Source: Zingiber officinale
Taxonomy: Eukaryota; Streptophyta; Magnoliopsida; Zingiberales; Zingiberaceae
Assembly: GCF_018446385.1 (NCBI RefSeq)
Contig: NC_055998.1
Coordinates: 72,100,744-72,164,743 of the forward strand
Reading direction: 5' to 3'
Length of the DNA stretch: 64,000 nucleotides
A program made the translations under genes and the position numbers. A model generated the notes under the pieces. That model did not search any database. It had not been told where the DNA came from and worked only from the letters and a program-made list of their open reading frames with translations. Each line of letters opens with the position of its first letter. The stretch's first letter is position 1. This document shows positions 46,338 to 57,897 of this stretch, piece after piece.

Positions 46338-48188
46338 TGTTACGATTCCGCAAGTGCACGGATTCATCGTCAGTAATATAAAAGACTGTCGAACCACAGA
46401 GACTGTTGATTAAGCACTAGAGATGTCGCAAAGTAAGTTATCTAGATGGTCGAAAGTTGGCTTTGACGCTTGCAAACTAACAAGAGTGATTGAAGAGAGA
46501 AAGAGAAGGATGAGAGAATCAATCTTAGAGGGAATTGAGCTTTGGGAAATGGATTCTAGGATTTCGGTTTCATTGTGGTGGAACATGATGTATCATGTTC
46601 TATCTTTTCCTCATTGTCAATCGACATGCATTCGTCGAAAGTTAAAGCTGCTATCCTTAAGCACTAAACAGAGAAGATCCCTGTGAAATCCTGTTACGGT
46701 TAACCCCTGTCACTAGGGCGTCTCGGTAGATCACAAGAATGCAAATCCAATCGGTGTCATTAAGGATAGAGATAATGGTTTAATTCGGTCTCTTACTTCC
46801 TTATGGAGAAGTTGTCTCTCCTTTCAAGGGAGTATCCTAGATGCCCGTGAATGGGTTACCCTTGTCACTAGGGCCCCTCGGGTGTACGATCTAAGATCTT
46901 CTCTTTACGAAATTAGCAATTCCTACACAATCGATCAGTATGATGAGATAATCTCAGCAAGTCTCATTCATATCAAATAGAAACAAAGCAAGTAAAATCA
47001 TCCAATAAGTAAAGGCATAAACATGAGTCTTACATCAAACTCTATCCAAAACTACTCCCTACGTACATAGAAAAGGAGATCTACTCCATTGTGAGGGAAG
47101 AACAACCCCAAAACATGAAGTAAAGCATACTTACAACCCTTGATGTGAGAAGAAGGGGAAGAAGAGATGCTTGCCAAGGTTTTCGATGTCTTGGGGATGC
47201 CTCCTTGCTCTGGAGATGAACGAAACGTCAAGGGATGGCGGTGGATGAAGCTCTAGGGTTTCCCCTGAAGGGGAGAACTCTTTCCCAAGGAGAGGAACGA
47301 AGTCTCGAACCAAAGATGATACCAAGAATAGGGTTCTTGACCCTTTTATAGGCTAGGGCACGGGCACCGCACGACCCGTGTCACGACCGTGCGAGATTCA
47401 CACGACCAACACTTTCCTCCCTTCGGGTTGAGTGGCACGGTCGTGCGAGATCGCACGGCCGTGCCTTCCTTCTACTCTGGTCGTGCCTTCCTTTGCCTCC
47501 GGCCACTCCGCACAGCCGTGCGAATTGGCACGGTCGTGTCTCTTTTCTTCTCTGGTTACATCGCACGACCATATAAATTGACACAGTCATGAATTCCTTC
47601 TGCACTGGTTACACCGCACGGCTGTGCGAATTGACACGATCGTGCCTTCCTTCTATACTGGCCGTGCAGAATTGTATCAAGGCCATGTAGATCATTTTAG
47701 CACATCTTAACGTGGTATTCTTGAGTTGAGGTCTTCATCAAAGTTGTATATATTGAAGTTATCTACAAATTGGTATAAAGAACAGCCCAAAACTCCAACC
47801 AAGTACAAAGTTATAGTCATTTTACTTTTGGTCTGCAGTGCTAAAAATTCCACACAGCCTTCACACGGCCATGTGACATTCACACGGCCTCAAGCCCCCC
47901 ACACAGCCTTTGCATGGCCGTGTGGTCTCCGCACGGCCAAAACTTGGAAGAACTTAGTTTTCATATGCCCGTGACACTCTGGAAGCTCTAGACTTCATTT
48001 AAGCTCTGTTTTTGCTCCAAATCATGTCCTATCAATCAAAACAATCAAAGAGTAGATCTCCGAACAAAATATAATGGAAGTATGAGATTATAATGAAATA
48101 GGGTACAATAAACATAGATTATGCTAATGAAATGCAAGTAGATGTGCGTCAAAGCATGCATAAATGATCATAAGATCTACGCACATCA
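46338..48188 (-). mobile_element. Athila-like 5' LTR (1.85 kb)
   Basis: In minus sense it starts TGATGTGCGTAGATC at 48188 and ends GGAATCGTAACA at 46338 before the primer region. Termini and length suit plant Athila LTRs. It carries a palindrome-rich promoter region at 47341-47645 and further cacacggcc motifs at 47850-47940. No conserved coding frame is present. Confidence 0.75.
47341..47645 (-). promoter_or_regulatory. Athila-like LTR promoter: TATA box and GCACGGCCGTGC pairs
   Basis: TATAAAAGGG (minus sense) lies at 47341-47350. Upstream, palindromes of the form GCACGGYCGTGC start at 47435/47453, 47510/47528, 47563/47581 and 47616/47634. All four pairs are spaced 18 bp, and pairs start 75, 53 and 53 bp apart. 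A denser group nearer the TATA box (47369, 47381, 47400) has irregular spacing. Confidence 0.7.
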
Positions 48189-48300
48189 ATGGCTTGGGCG
48201 AGCACCCCTTATATTGGGCATGGAAGGTACCTTCAAAGGCCTTGAAGGTGGCTCAAATGTGACAATTCTGATCCCGAATAGCTTAGTCCTTATCTTTGAC
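48189..48300 (-). mobile_element. Family-2 copy 2, remainder of the split 5' LTR
   Basis: The first 75 bp (48189-48263) repeat 35878-35952; the rest continues the family-2 LTR (aattctgatcc, gtccttatctttgac) as at 28860-28900. At about 48300 it switches abruptly to plus-oriented family-2 3' tail, so the LTR is truncated here. Confidence 0.7.
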
Positions 48301-48967
48301 GAACCAATAGAAAGCATGATCCTATAGATCTAGATAACGAATATCTCACAAATACACTAGGTCTACCTTGATTGTATATTTAAAAAATTTAGAATTGTGT
48401 GAGATGTGTAGGCCTTTTGCCTGGACTTCAAATACTTATATCAGAGAATCAACATAAGTCCGGGTGAAAAATACAAAAGTACATTGATCAAGTTAAGTAG
48501 TCCTTTTTCAGTAAATTTCTAACTAGACATTATTACTTAATTTGACTAACCAAGTGAACATTGTTATCTTCTTATAGTTAGTAACTAAAGGTTAGACATT
48601 AAAGGAAAATTTTTAGATGAATATTTTTAAAGTAATATCAGGTTCTGGGGAGGATATTTGAAAACTGCTTTCCAAGGGTCATATTTCAAAGCCTTGCAAA
48701 AATTTTTCACTTTGTTCTGAAAAAATATTTTGAAAATGTTTCCAAAACTAATGTGCTTATTTTTTTAATAAATGCTAAAAGGAGAGGGTTAGGGTTTAAG
48801 TAAGAAAAACTACAGAAAATCTAAAAAACTTAACCCTAAAAATAATCAAGAGAATAAAATTTACCTATTTTATTTTTCTCTTAAAGTCATTTCTTTTACT
48901 ATAGGTGTTTGTATATTTTTTTTTATAACTTTAACCCAGGTTGTCATTGCATCAAAAAGGGGGAGAT
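48301..48967 (+). mobile_element. Family-2 copy 3, end of interior and polypurine tract
   Basis: Plus-sense match to the tail of copy 2 (minus 31070-30700), with the ctcacaaatacact, gtgtgagatgtgtagg and taaccaagtgaacat blocks. It ends in AAAAAGGGGGAGAT (48954-48967), the polypurine tract, directly before an LTR. No open frame is present. Confidence 0.75.
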
Positions 48968-49649
48968 TGTTGGTGTAGTTGTCACCAATGATCAAATTCA
49001 GGTTTTGATGAATGACAAATGGATTAAAATTAGATGTGCTTGTGATCTAACTGTGTTATCGAGTGTGCAGGATTCATTAACTTGACGGGTCAAGAGGATC
49101 AGACACCAGGCAGGAAGCCTAGTCGGGATGTGCGATTCCTGATTGGTGAAGTCTAGATGTGGGATTCTAGTAGGAGTCAAGATGCTTGATTCTCGATGGG
49201 TTGAAGTCCAGATGTATGATTTTGGTAGGAGGTCGAGATGTTGGATTCTTGATGGGTTGAAGTCCAAATGTATGATTCTGGCAGGAGATTGGAATGTTCA
49301 ATTCCTGATTGGCGAAGTCCGAATATGTGATTTCAGTAGGAAGACCTGGTGGATTAGAGTAGATATCAAGGAGGTAACTTAACATTTGGTAAGTGGAGGT
49401 AAGTCACTAGAGGAGAGTGACTTAGTGAGGATCTGTCTCGGTTAAGGGGACCATTGGTGTCAGTCCAGTTTATGTCCATTTGGAAAACCTAAACTGAGAT
49501 CATGACTAGATCCGAATCTAAAGGACAGGATCTAATTAATACTATTTTTATTTTGCTAACTTGTCTTGCAGGGTATACTTTATTTTGTTGGACTAACCCT
49601 TTTTGTAGGATGAAATAAGCACAAATTGCCTCGGATGAACAATACCCGA

Positions 49650-49840
49650 GGTGCCTTCCATGAGACTGATGATGCCTTGAGGTGGGTGATGAAAGGCACC
49701 TTCGGGAGCTTGGAAGGCGCCTTCGGTCGGATAAAATTAGACTTCATCGACAATAGGAAGCAAGCTATTCAGGATAAAAGTTTTTCTATGGAAGGCGCCT
49801 TCAGTGCTATGGAAGGCACCTTCAACCCTCTTTAAAAGGG
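49650..49840 (+). promoter_or_regulatory. Family-2 copy 3 LTR promoter: three palindrome pairs and TATA-like box
   Basis: Cores of GAAGGCGCCTTC-type palindromes lie at 49650/49671, 49695/49716 and 49794/49815. All three pairs are spaced 21 bp, and the last two pairs are 99 bp apart. CTTTAAAAGGG at 49830-49840 follows about 10 bp after the last palindrome and is the likely TATA element. Confidence 0.7.
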
Positions 49841-50023
49841 CTACTCGACCAAAACAAAAGAAGAACTCATATACAACTCTTTTACAAGCTTTTATGCATC
49901 TGTTCGATGCTCCGATTGCTCTAACTTCGTGTTGCTGCTCTGCCGACTACTGCTGAGGAGTCGTCTAACATAAAGATCGAGTCGACTATCTTCAAAGAGT
50001 ATTGGGTAATAAAAGTTTGATTT

Positions 50024-51029
50024 TGTTAGGACCCTTGGCGGCCGGCTAGAGGGGGGTGAATAACCCCTGCACAAAAATAAACAAAAAAGACCTTTTGTTG
50101 AACTTATAGCTTAATTAAAACTCTTGCATAAACATAGAAAGAAATAATGAATCAGAAAGTCGAGGCTCAACGAATTTACTTGGTTATAACCGGGGAGGTT
50201 GTTAATTCAAGACAGATGAAAAAGCACACTAAAAAATCTCCTCTGGGCGGAGAATTCTCTTACAGCAATGAACGCACAGAATCAGAAAGCTAAACTCAGA
50301 CACACTCAAGCACAAGTATTGTTACTCTATAATTCTTTGTTGTTATTAGCTTCTAGGAGCAGGGTTGCTTATATAGCCCTTCTTGGGACGCCTGGAATAG
50401 GATATAATTCTATCCTCGATGCAACGATACACGCTACGTCAACTTTGGATGAAAACTGGGTTCTGGACGCTAGGAGTCCGGGCGCTCCGGGCCCCCTGAG
50501 CACCAAAAATCATCTTTTGCTAATTTTTGGTCGCGGTCTCCTACTCCGGTTCCGCTCGCATCGGTCCGGGTCTTCCACTCTAGCTCCCCTTGCTTGGGTG
50601 ATTTTGGCCACCTGGAATAGGGCTCACCCGAACCCAACTTCTGGGCTTCTTGAGCAAACTTCCACTCCGGCTTCTCATCCCTCGGAATTGCTGCTTGCTT
50701 CCTTCTCGTCCGCTAGCGTACACTTCCACATCTTTTCATCCCTCGGACAACTGTATCTTTTGTTCCTTGAGCAATCTTCTGTTTCAGCTTCTCGTCCCTC
50801 AGAAACACGCACGTTCCCTTCTCGTCCGCCAGTGTACTCTTCCGTAGCACTTCGTCTCTCAGACGCACTGAGCCCATCAGCTATCTCCCGTGCCGTCCTT
50901 CTCGCTAGCTGCGTCTTTCGCTCGACTTCCTGTGCTCCTAAGTTCCTGCACACTTAGACACATGGGTAAACACAACAGAACCTAGCTTAACTTGTTTGAT
51001 CACATCAAAACTACCTTGGGGTACCAATA
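50024..51029 (-). mobile_element. Family-4 solo LTR (1.0 kb) in a family-2 LTR
   Basis: Plus-sense termini tgttaggaccc and ggtaccaata (from aaca), flanked by perfect 5-bp duplications gattt (50019-50023 and 51030-51034). It matches the LTRs of the gag-only element at 59514-63532 in reverse, for example gctcctaagttcctgcacac and gtgtttgatcac types. No interior is present. The frame at 50268-50957 on the plus strand lies wholly inside it and is not a gene I recognise. Confidence 0.9.
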
Positions 51030-51344
51030 GATTTCTATATTTAAATATTATTTAAAAGAAAAGTGTAGCTTGTTACACTTATCCTCATCTTTTTGTACTT
51101 GATACCCTCTTCCAGCGATTTCAGAAGAGGTAATTAGTGGATTATTCATCGATAGGTCCGTGGGACCTAGGTCTTAGAGTAGGAGTCACTGAAGGCATCA
51201 AACCAACTAAAATTGCTTGCGTTCTTGTGCTTTCTTATTTCTATTTTTCCGCTGCATGTACTTTTTTTTAAAGAAAAAAAGAAAAGGTTTTAAAACCACA
51301 TGAATCAACCCCCCCCCCCCATGTGCGTAATGATCCAACACTAG

Positions 51345-53960
51345 AGATATTGGTAAATGCCCGAGCTGCAAAAATATTGCAACAACAATAGCAGGGTCCG
51401 ACCGACTATCGAACACCGAATGACCTAGCCGTATCAGCAATAGGTCAGCAAGATGACGAAAGAACCCAAGCAGAGGACCCTATCGATCGCAAGTTGAACC
51501 ACCAATCGACGGCACCTTCTAGCAAGCACTAAACGCGCCAATCCCGTACCACAGGGCGTTATTTCGAACGCCCTCAGAAGAGCATGGTCGAGCCGAAAGA
51601 ATACAAGGATCATCTTCCAAGAATGCACTCATTCGGGATGTGTAGAAAGGCAAAGCACCCTGACTCGATGACTCTCTTGAGTAGATAAATAGACAGTTCT
51701 CCCAAGAAATTCTGGACAATCAGTTGCCACCTCACTTTAGATCTCTGACGATTGGAGAGTATACGGGGTCGACTGACCCCAAAGACCATCTACACAAATT
51801 TGATAACATAGCCATGTTCCACTAATACATCGATAGAGTCAAATGTCGTATGTTCCTCACCACGCTATTTGGATCAACGCAAAGGTGGTTCAAACACCTA
51901 CCAATCGACTCCATCTATATCTTCAAGGATTTTTGAGTGGCTTTTCTTCAGTACTTTGCTAGCAGTTGTCGCTATCAAAAGACTGTTAGTATTAGCCCTA
52001 GTACCAATTATGAGATAATTGTAAATGACTTATTTTGTATTATATATCATTATTAATAAAATACAAAGTTGGTTATTATATTTATTCCAGTTCAGTGTCA
52101 ATTGAATAAGTATAATAATATCCTTGGGTAGTAGGTTCTTATCGACAGTATGACAATTGGTTGAATTGATAGTGAGATATTATAGAGAACACTACTCTTA
52201 ACTGTTCCTAGTTGAGCATTAATATACAAGGACAATATTAATGCGGTGAGACTAGAATGTAGGTCAATGGATGACTTGATCTCACAAGTCATGGATATGA
52301 GACATCAGGTTGACACATGGGTATATATTAGAGAATATGTACTGAATGACCCGACATGAGAATGTTTCATGGATTATCATATGAGTGTCATAAACATCCT
52401 CATGTGACTATTGGTATGAATAGTCCTTAGATCAGAAGTCACTACGGTTCCCTACATAAGGAGTTGTATACTTTGGTATCGTCAAACGTCACCTGTAACA
52501 GGGTGGACTATAAAGTCGATCACTGGGTATGCAATAAATTATGCAGAGGGATGTGAGTGATATAGATGGAGCATATCCCTTCCATATGACGGAAGCGATA
52601 TCTGTGGGCCCCTTGATTAGTAGGACACAAGAAAGCATGGCCATGCGTAAATGAGTCAATATGAGATATTGAGCTCATTTGTTTGAGTGTGTCTACTTGG
52701 AGATCAAGAAACACAAAGATTGATAAGAGGATGACACAGTCTATGCCTCATTGATCAATCTAGATATCAAGGATAGAGGGACCAAGTCATACAAGATAAT
52801 AGCCATGGAAAGGTTAAGTCGGATCTCGACATTCTCGTCACTTGGGTAGCAATGATGCCTTGCTAGATGCCACTCATTGCTTATGTATTTAAATGTTGAT
52901 TTGGATATGTTGCCAACGTTACGAGAACCTATTGGGTCACACACAAAGAACAAGTCAATGGAGATGGATTCATATGATGAATCATTGGATTAAGTCTAAT
53001 TCAAATTGGACTCATTGAGTAAGACTCAATTAAATCCAACTATTGGATTGAGTCCAATTCAAATTAGACTCATTGAATCAATTGGATTGATGATTAATGA
53101 GTTGGACTTATTATATGATTTCATGAATTATTTGATGATTAATGAGTTAGACTCATTATATGATTTCATGAATTTGAATTCATGAAGAAAGAAGAGTGAA
53201 CAATTTTAATTGCTCATGCTTTGCATGCATTGGATTCATTGGATGAAGACAAATATTAATGTCAATCAAGGCAATTGACATTAAGGCATGAGACAATTTT
53301 ATGAATCTATAAAAGGGAGTTTTTGGATTCATTTTCATGATGAATTTTTGGTGTTCTTGCTCTTCTTCCTCCTCCTCTCTTCCACTTGGCCGAAACTTCC
53401 AAGAAGGGTTGATAGCACAACCTTTGGTTGTTCCATTCTCCACTTGGTGAGTTTGTGAGACAAACGAGACTTGTTCGTGTGGATACCATAGAGGCGAGGC
53501 CACTTGATCACGCTAAGATCCATATCTAAAGAAATATTGTTGTCGGGATTGCGAAGGGAACGCAACAAAGGTATAACTTTCTCATGTATAAAAATTAGTA
53601 CTTAGTATATGGTTTCCTTTCGCATGGATCTTCTGGAAAGGAACTAGACGTTTTCCGCTGCGCTTTCGCGTGTTTAGCTCCCTAGTTCCTTACAAAGACA
53701 AATGTCAACTTATTCTCACTCAAACAAGGGCCCAAGGAGGTATTACGGGCCTATATTAAGAGATTCAATCAAGTTGCCATGGATGCCCCATCCGCCACCC
53801 AAGAAATTTTGGTAAGTACCTTTTCACAGGGACTTACAAATAATGATTTCTTTCACTCACTTATCAGGAAGCCTCCAAGAGACTACGATTATCTATTCAG
53901 ATGGGATATAAAGTACATCAATGTTGAAAAGGCCCAGTCAACCCATAAAAAGAAGTAATC
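51345..53960 (+). pseudogene. Tat-2 gag, split by a solo LTR
   Basis: Before the LTR: a Gln-rich stretch (KILQQQQ), then DPKDHLHKFDNIAMFHQYID and RMFLTTLFGSTQRWFKHLP at about 51770-51960. After the LTR: KQGPKEVLRAYIKRFNQVAM and STFSQGLTNNDFFHSLIRKP at 53725-53960. The two halves join across the aagac duplication. Several stops and frame changes occur in the first part. Confidence 0.75.
51984..53694 (+). mobile_element. Family-3 solo LTR in Tat-2 gag (1.71 kb)
   Basis: Starts TGTTAGTATTAGCC and ends AGTTCCTTACA, with perfect 5-bp duplications aagac (51979-51983 and 53695-53699). It is the same family as the 3' LTR of the Copia element at 56222-57897 but in opposite sense. Near its end there is a duplicated 45-bp unit (tgatgattaatgag at 53088 and 53133). 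Confidence 0.9.
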
Positions 53961-54271
53961 TCTGAGCCGACGGTTGTCCTAGAACTCCAAGCGACCACAC
54001 CAATCTGCCGCCAAGAGGGCCCCAAGTGGTCGCACCACAGCAACACCAAGAGCCCCAAGCCCATACAATCTAGCATGTGGAGGTCGAGCAGGCAAGATTC
54101 CTCAAGCCCCGATAGTGGACCCCGCTATTGTGTTGTAACCATGGCTCGACATCCCACAACACGAAGGATTGTTACCATTTCAACCTAAAGTCGCACCAAC
54201 CAACCCCCTAGGATTCCTCCATCGACCTCTCTCTCCCAAGCACCACCATCACCACCAAGCGGGTAGATAAT
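53961..54271 (+). pseudogene. Tat-2 gag-to-protease linker, decayed
   Basis: About 310 bp rich in C and A, with Pro- and Gln-rich translations in changing frames (caccaagagccccaagccc). No zinc knuckle is clear; GC content is above that of the surroundings. It links gag to the protease region. Confidence 0.45.
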
Positions 54272-54994
54272 ATGATCAAGGCATTGCATCTATCGAGCAA
54301 CACTGACCACAACCTTAGGAAAAAGATAATCAAACCTACTCGGGCATCTGCCGAGCAGTTGCGCCAGTCAGCTCGGGAGCAAGCAAATGACGACAATGCT
54401 GCTTGGGGTGACATTGACATGATAGTAGGAGGCCTGACCAACGGTGACTTGAATTGGGCTTAGAAGTCATATGTCAGGTGGTTGAAGATTCATGTAGTCG
54501 GGTGCAATGAGGAAAAAGCATAGGGACCAGAAATTAGTTTCAATCCTCGAGATTTGGAAGGGGTGGAGATCTCTCATGACGATGCCTTAATTATCAAGAC
54601 TGTGATCGCCAACTATAACATCCACCAGACCTTTGTTGACATAGGCAGCTCGATCAACATTATATTCAAGAAGACATTTAATCAACTTCAAATAGATCAA
54701 AATGAACTCCAACCCATGACTACTCCATTATACGACTTTATGAGCAATGAGGTGTTGTTGATCAGTCAGATCTGGTTGGCCATCTCTCTAGGGGAGGAGC
54801 CGTTCATGAGGAATCACCACTTGAACTTTAACGTGGTGGACACGCCTTCCACATACAACGTAATTATTGGCCAGCTAATTCTAAATGAGTTCCAAGCTGT
54901 TGTCTCTATATTTTGCCAGAAGATCAAGTTTCATGTTGGCGAAGTCAAAGGCGATCAGCTAGTAGCATGCAGATGTTATGTAGAGGTGGTATGA
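54272..54994 (+). pseudogene. Tat-2 protease region, active-site changed
   Basis: 54272-54463 carries the IDMIVGGLTNGDLNWA linker, as in Tat-1. 54554-54994 (146 residues, open) is the retropepsin: ANYNIHQTFVDIGSSINIIF, LQPMTTPLYDFMSNEV, PSTYNVIIGQLILNEFQAVV. The catalytic Asp-Thr-Gly is Asp-Ile-Gly here, so activity is doubtful. A single stop at 54462 separates linker and domain. Confidence 0.8.
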
Positions 54995-55099
54995 GCCAAG
55001 TCCCGAGCTGCTCGGAAGGCTTAATGGCTTGAGGTCAACACAATTCGGGAGGCTCCCTCAACTCTGGTTTATGAAGAAAAAGAAGAAGTATAAATTCAT

Positions 55100-56221
55100 C
55101 CCAATCAACCAGACGCCACCATGTTCATCGTAGCCAATCTGAGCCCGGAGAAGAAGTTCGAGCTGGTGGCCTACTTGAGCAGAATCATGATGTATTTACA
55201 TGAACAACCCACGAGCTCTCGAGGATTCTCTCTAGCAATAATGCAATATGAGTTGCACATTCAGTTAGATGCTTGTTCAATCAAACAGAAGAAAAGGGAC
55301 TTCGAAGTGGAGCAGAATCAAATTATACGAGTGGAGGTGGAAAAGCTACTTGAGGCTGGACACATCAGGGAAGTGCAATTCTTGAGCTGGTTTGCCAACA
55401 TTGTACTAGTATCCAAGCCAAGGAACAAGTGATGGGCCTGCATCAATTTCAGAGACATGAGCAAGGCGTACCCGAAAGACTACTACTCTTTGTCATGCAT
55501 TGATCAATGAGTCCCGCTTGGATACCATTATCATGCATTGATCAGGTGGTAGACTCCATATCAAGGATACCATCAAGTCCCGCTTGCCAAAGAGGACCAA
55601 GAGAAAGTTAGCTTTATCACGGCCGAAAAAACTTATTGCTACAATGTCATATCATTCAGATTAAAGAATACCGGGGTGACATATCAGAGACTTATGAACA
55701 AGGTATTCCAATGATATATCAGCCGGAATATGGAGGTATATGTTGATGACATATTAATAAAATACCTCCGGGATACTGATCTTTTTACATATATCAAGGA
55801 GACGTGTTAAACCTTGATAAATACAGAGTTGAGCTAAACCCTGATAAATGCTTATTTGGAGCTAAGAGTGCATGTTTCCTCAGTTACATCATAACCAAGT
55901 AGGGAATTGAAGAGAATCCGAGCAAAGTAAAGGCACTCCAAGGCATGCCTCCTCCAAGCAATCTAAAGGAAACTCAGCGTCTGACTGGACGAATTATAGC
56001 CTTGTCAAGATTCATCTCTAAGTCATCCGATCGGAGCCTCCAATTTTTCAAGATTCTGCATCAAGTAACTAAATTCTAATAAGATGCCAAATATGATAAG
56101 GCACTGGAAGAGCTCAAAGTTTATTTATCTTCTTTACCTGTTCTTGCAAAGTCCACCGTCGGTGAACCACTCTAGATCTACTTGTCTTCCACAGAGCGAG
56201 CAATCAGGTCAGTAATGGTGA
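55100..56221 (+). pseudogene. Tat-2 reverse transcriptase and start of RNaseH, broken
   Basis: 55121-55432 holds the pre-RT and finger region (VEVEKLLEAGHIREVQFLSW). The palm motifs NFRDMSKAYPKDYYSL and, after a short local duplication (catgcattgatca at about 55494 and 55532), the YHQVPLAKEDQ and YVDD (about 55739) motifs follow. The connection LTGRIIALSRFISKSSDRS is at 55980-56035, and RNaseH starts near 56160. Frameshifts are frequent. Confidence 0.75.
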
Positions 56222-57897
56222 TGTAAAGAACTAGGGTGCTAAACATGCAAAAGCGCAGTGGAAAACATCTAGTTCCTTTAGGAGATCCATGCGAAAGGGA
56301 AAGAAAATAACTTATACTAAGTTGCATGATGGTGGTTATACCTTTGATGCATGCTCATGAACTCCAGACAACTTGGATATCAGCATGATCACATGTTCAC
56401 ACCTCTACGGTATCCACATGAATAAGCCTTGCCTTTGTTTGTCTCACAAACTCACAAAATAGAGATGGAAACCACCTAAGGTTGTGCTAGCAACCACAAG
56501 AAGGGGTTTCAGCCAAGAGAGGGAAGGAGGAAAAAGAAGAAGAAGACTAAAGGTTTTTCATATAATGAAAATATCATCCAAAAATAATATATATATCCAT
56601 CTCATGAATACTAAAGCTTTTTACCCTTTCATCTTCCAATCCAATGGCTCAAAATTGGTCATTCAATCCAATGGTTCAATTTTGACCATTCAACTTCCTT
56701 GGTGAACTCAAATTCACCCAATGAGTCTAACTCATTGATTCTCATGCAATTTCAAAGTCAATGAATCACCATTCCAATCATTCAAATTATTTCAATGAGT
56801 CTAGTTTGAATTGGATTTAATCCAATAATTAGATCCAATTGAGTCTTACTCAATAAGTTCAATTCAAATTAGACATAATCCAATGATTCATTATATGAAC
56901 CCATCTCCATATCTACTTGTTCTTTGTGTGTGACCCAATAAGTTCTCGTAATGTTGGCAATGTACCCAAATCAACATTTAGATACATAAGCAGTGAGTGG
57001 CATCTAGCAAGACATCATTGCTATCCAAGTGACGAGAAAGTCGAGATCTGACCTAACCTGTTCGTGGCTATTATCATGTATAACTTGGTCCCTCTATCCT
57101 TGATATCTAGATTGATCAATGAGGCATAGACCATGTCATCCTCTTATCAACCTTTGTGTTTCTTGATCTATAAGTAGGCACACTCAATCAAATAAGCTCA
57201 ATATCTCATATTGACTCATTTGCGCATGGTCATGCTTTCTTGTGTTATACTAATCAAGGGGCCTACAAATATCGCTTCTGTCATATGGAAGGGATAGATC
57301 CCATCTACATCACTCATATCTCTCCACATAATTCATTGCATACCCAGTGATCGACTTTATTGTCCACCTTGTTACAGGTGACGTTTGTCGATACCAAAGT
57401 ATACAACTTCTTATGTAGGGAACCGTAGTAACTTCAGGTCTAAGGACTATTTATACCAATAGTCACATGAGAATATTTATGACACTCATATAACGATCCA
57501 TGAAATATTCTCATGGTGGGTCATTCAGTATATATTCACTAATATATATCCATATGTCAACCTGATATCTCATATCCATGACTTGTGAGATTAAGTCATC
57601 CGTTGACCTACATGCTAGTCTCAACGCATTAATATTGTCCTTGTATATTAATGCTTGACTAGGAATAGTTAAGAGTAGTGTTCCATGTATATCTACAATA
57701 TCTCACTATCAATTCAACCAATTGATATGTTGTAGATAAGAACCTACTACCCAAGGACATTATTATACTTATTCAATCGGCACTGAACTAAAATAAATAT
57801 AATAACCAACTTTGCCTTTTTTTATTAACAATAAAATATGATACAAAATGAGCTCTTTACAATCATCTCATAATTGGTATTAAGGCTAATACTAACA
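56222..57897 (-). mobile_element. Family-3 Copia 3' LTR (1.68 kb)
   Basis: In minus sense it starts TGTTAGTATTAGCC after a purine stretch (CAGTGGAAGAT) and ends GTTCTTTACA at 56222. It matches the solo LTR at 51984-53694 in reverse, so 1.7-kb inverted repeats lie 2.5 kb apart. No palindrome pairs like those of families 2, 4 and 5 were seen. Confidence 0.85.

Larger units (their letters stand above)
35953..48188 (-). mobile_element. Athila-like gag-only Gypsy element lacking its 3' LTR, with nested insertions
   Basis: Minus-strand order: 5' LTR (46338-48188), primer site, gag (46109-45555), gag-downstream ORFs (45324-44093, continued at 38467-38381), then non-coding 3' sequence with polypurine tract ending exactly at 35953. 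No protease, RT or integrase frame is seen between gag and the 3' region. The expected 3' LTR is absent. Interruptions: a family-5 LTR (36937-38380) and a 5'-truncated chromovirus (38468-43285) with a duplicated flank (43286-44092). Confidence 0.7.
48968..51340 (+). mobile_element. Family-2 copy 3, 3' LTR, split by a family-4 solo LTR
   Basis: Starts TGTTGGTGTAGTTG and ends GATCCAACA at 51340, with a 13-base C run at 51308-51320. Without the family-4 insertion and its 5-bp duplication it is about 1.36 kb, like the 1.33 kb LTR of copy 2. Part of 49110-49330 is a tandem of gattcttgatgggttgaagtcc-like units of about 50-60 bp. Confidence 0.8.
51341..56221 (+). mobile_element. Tat-2: Ty3/Gypsy Tat-lineage element, 5'-truncated, continuing beyond the nested Copia element
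   Basis: Plus-strand order: gag (51341-53960), protease (54272-54994), RT (55100-56160) and the start of RNaseH, cut at 56221 by the Copia element. The 5' LTR and primer site are missing: gag-side sequence starts right after the family-2 LTR. The continuation should lie beyond 64000. Motifs closely match Tat-1 in opposite orientation. Confidence 0.75.

Noticed and set aside
50268..50957. 229-codon plus-strand frame, possible host gene
   Set aside because: It lies inside the family-4 solo LTR bounded by gattt duplications and is antisense to it. The composition (Ser, Leu, Pro) looks like a frame opened by the palindrome- and CG-rich LTR part.
55700..55790. YVDD reverse transcriptase as a possible endogenous pararetrovirus
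   Set aside because: The order gag-PR-RT-RNaseH with Tat-type linker motifs, and the close match to Tat-1, which has integrase, identify a Gypsy element.
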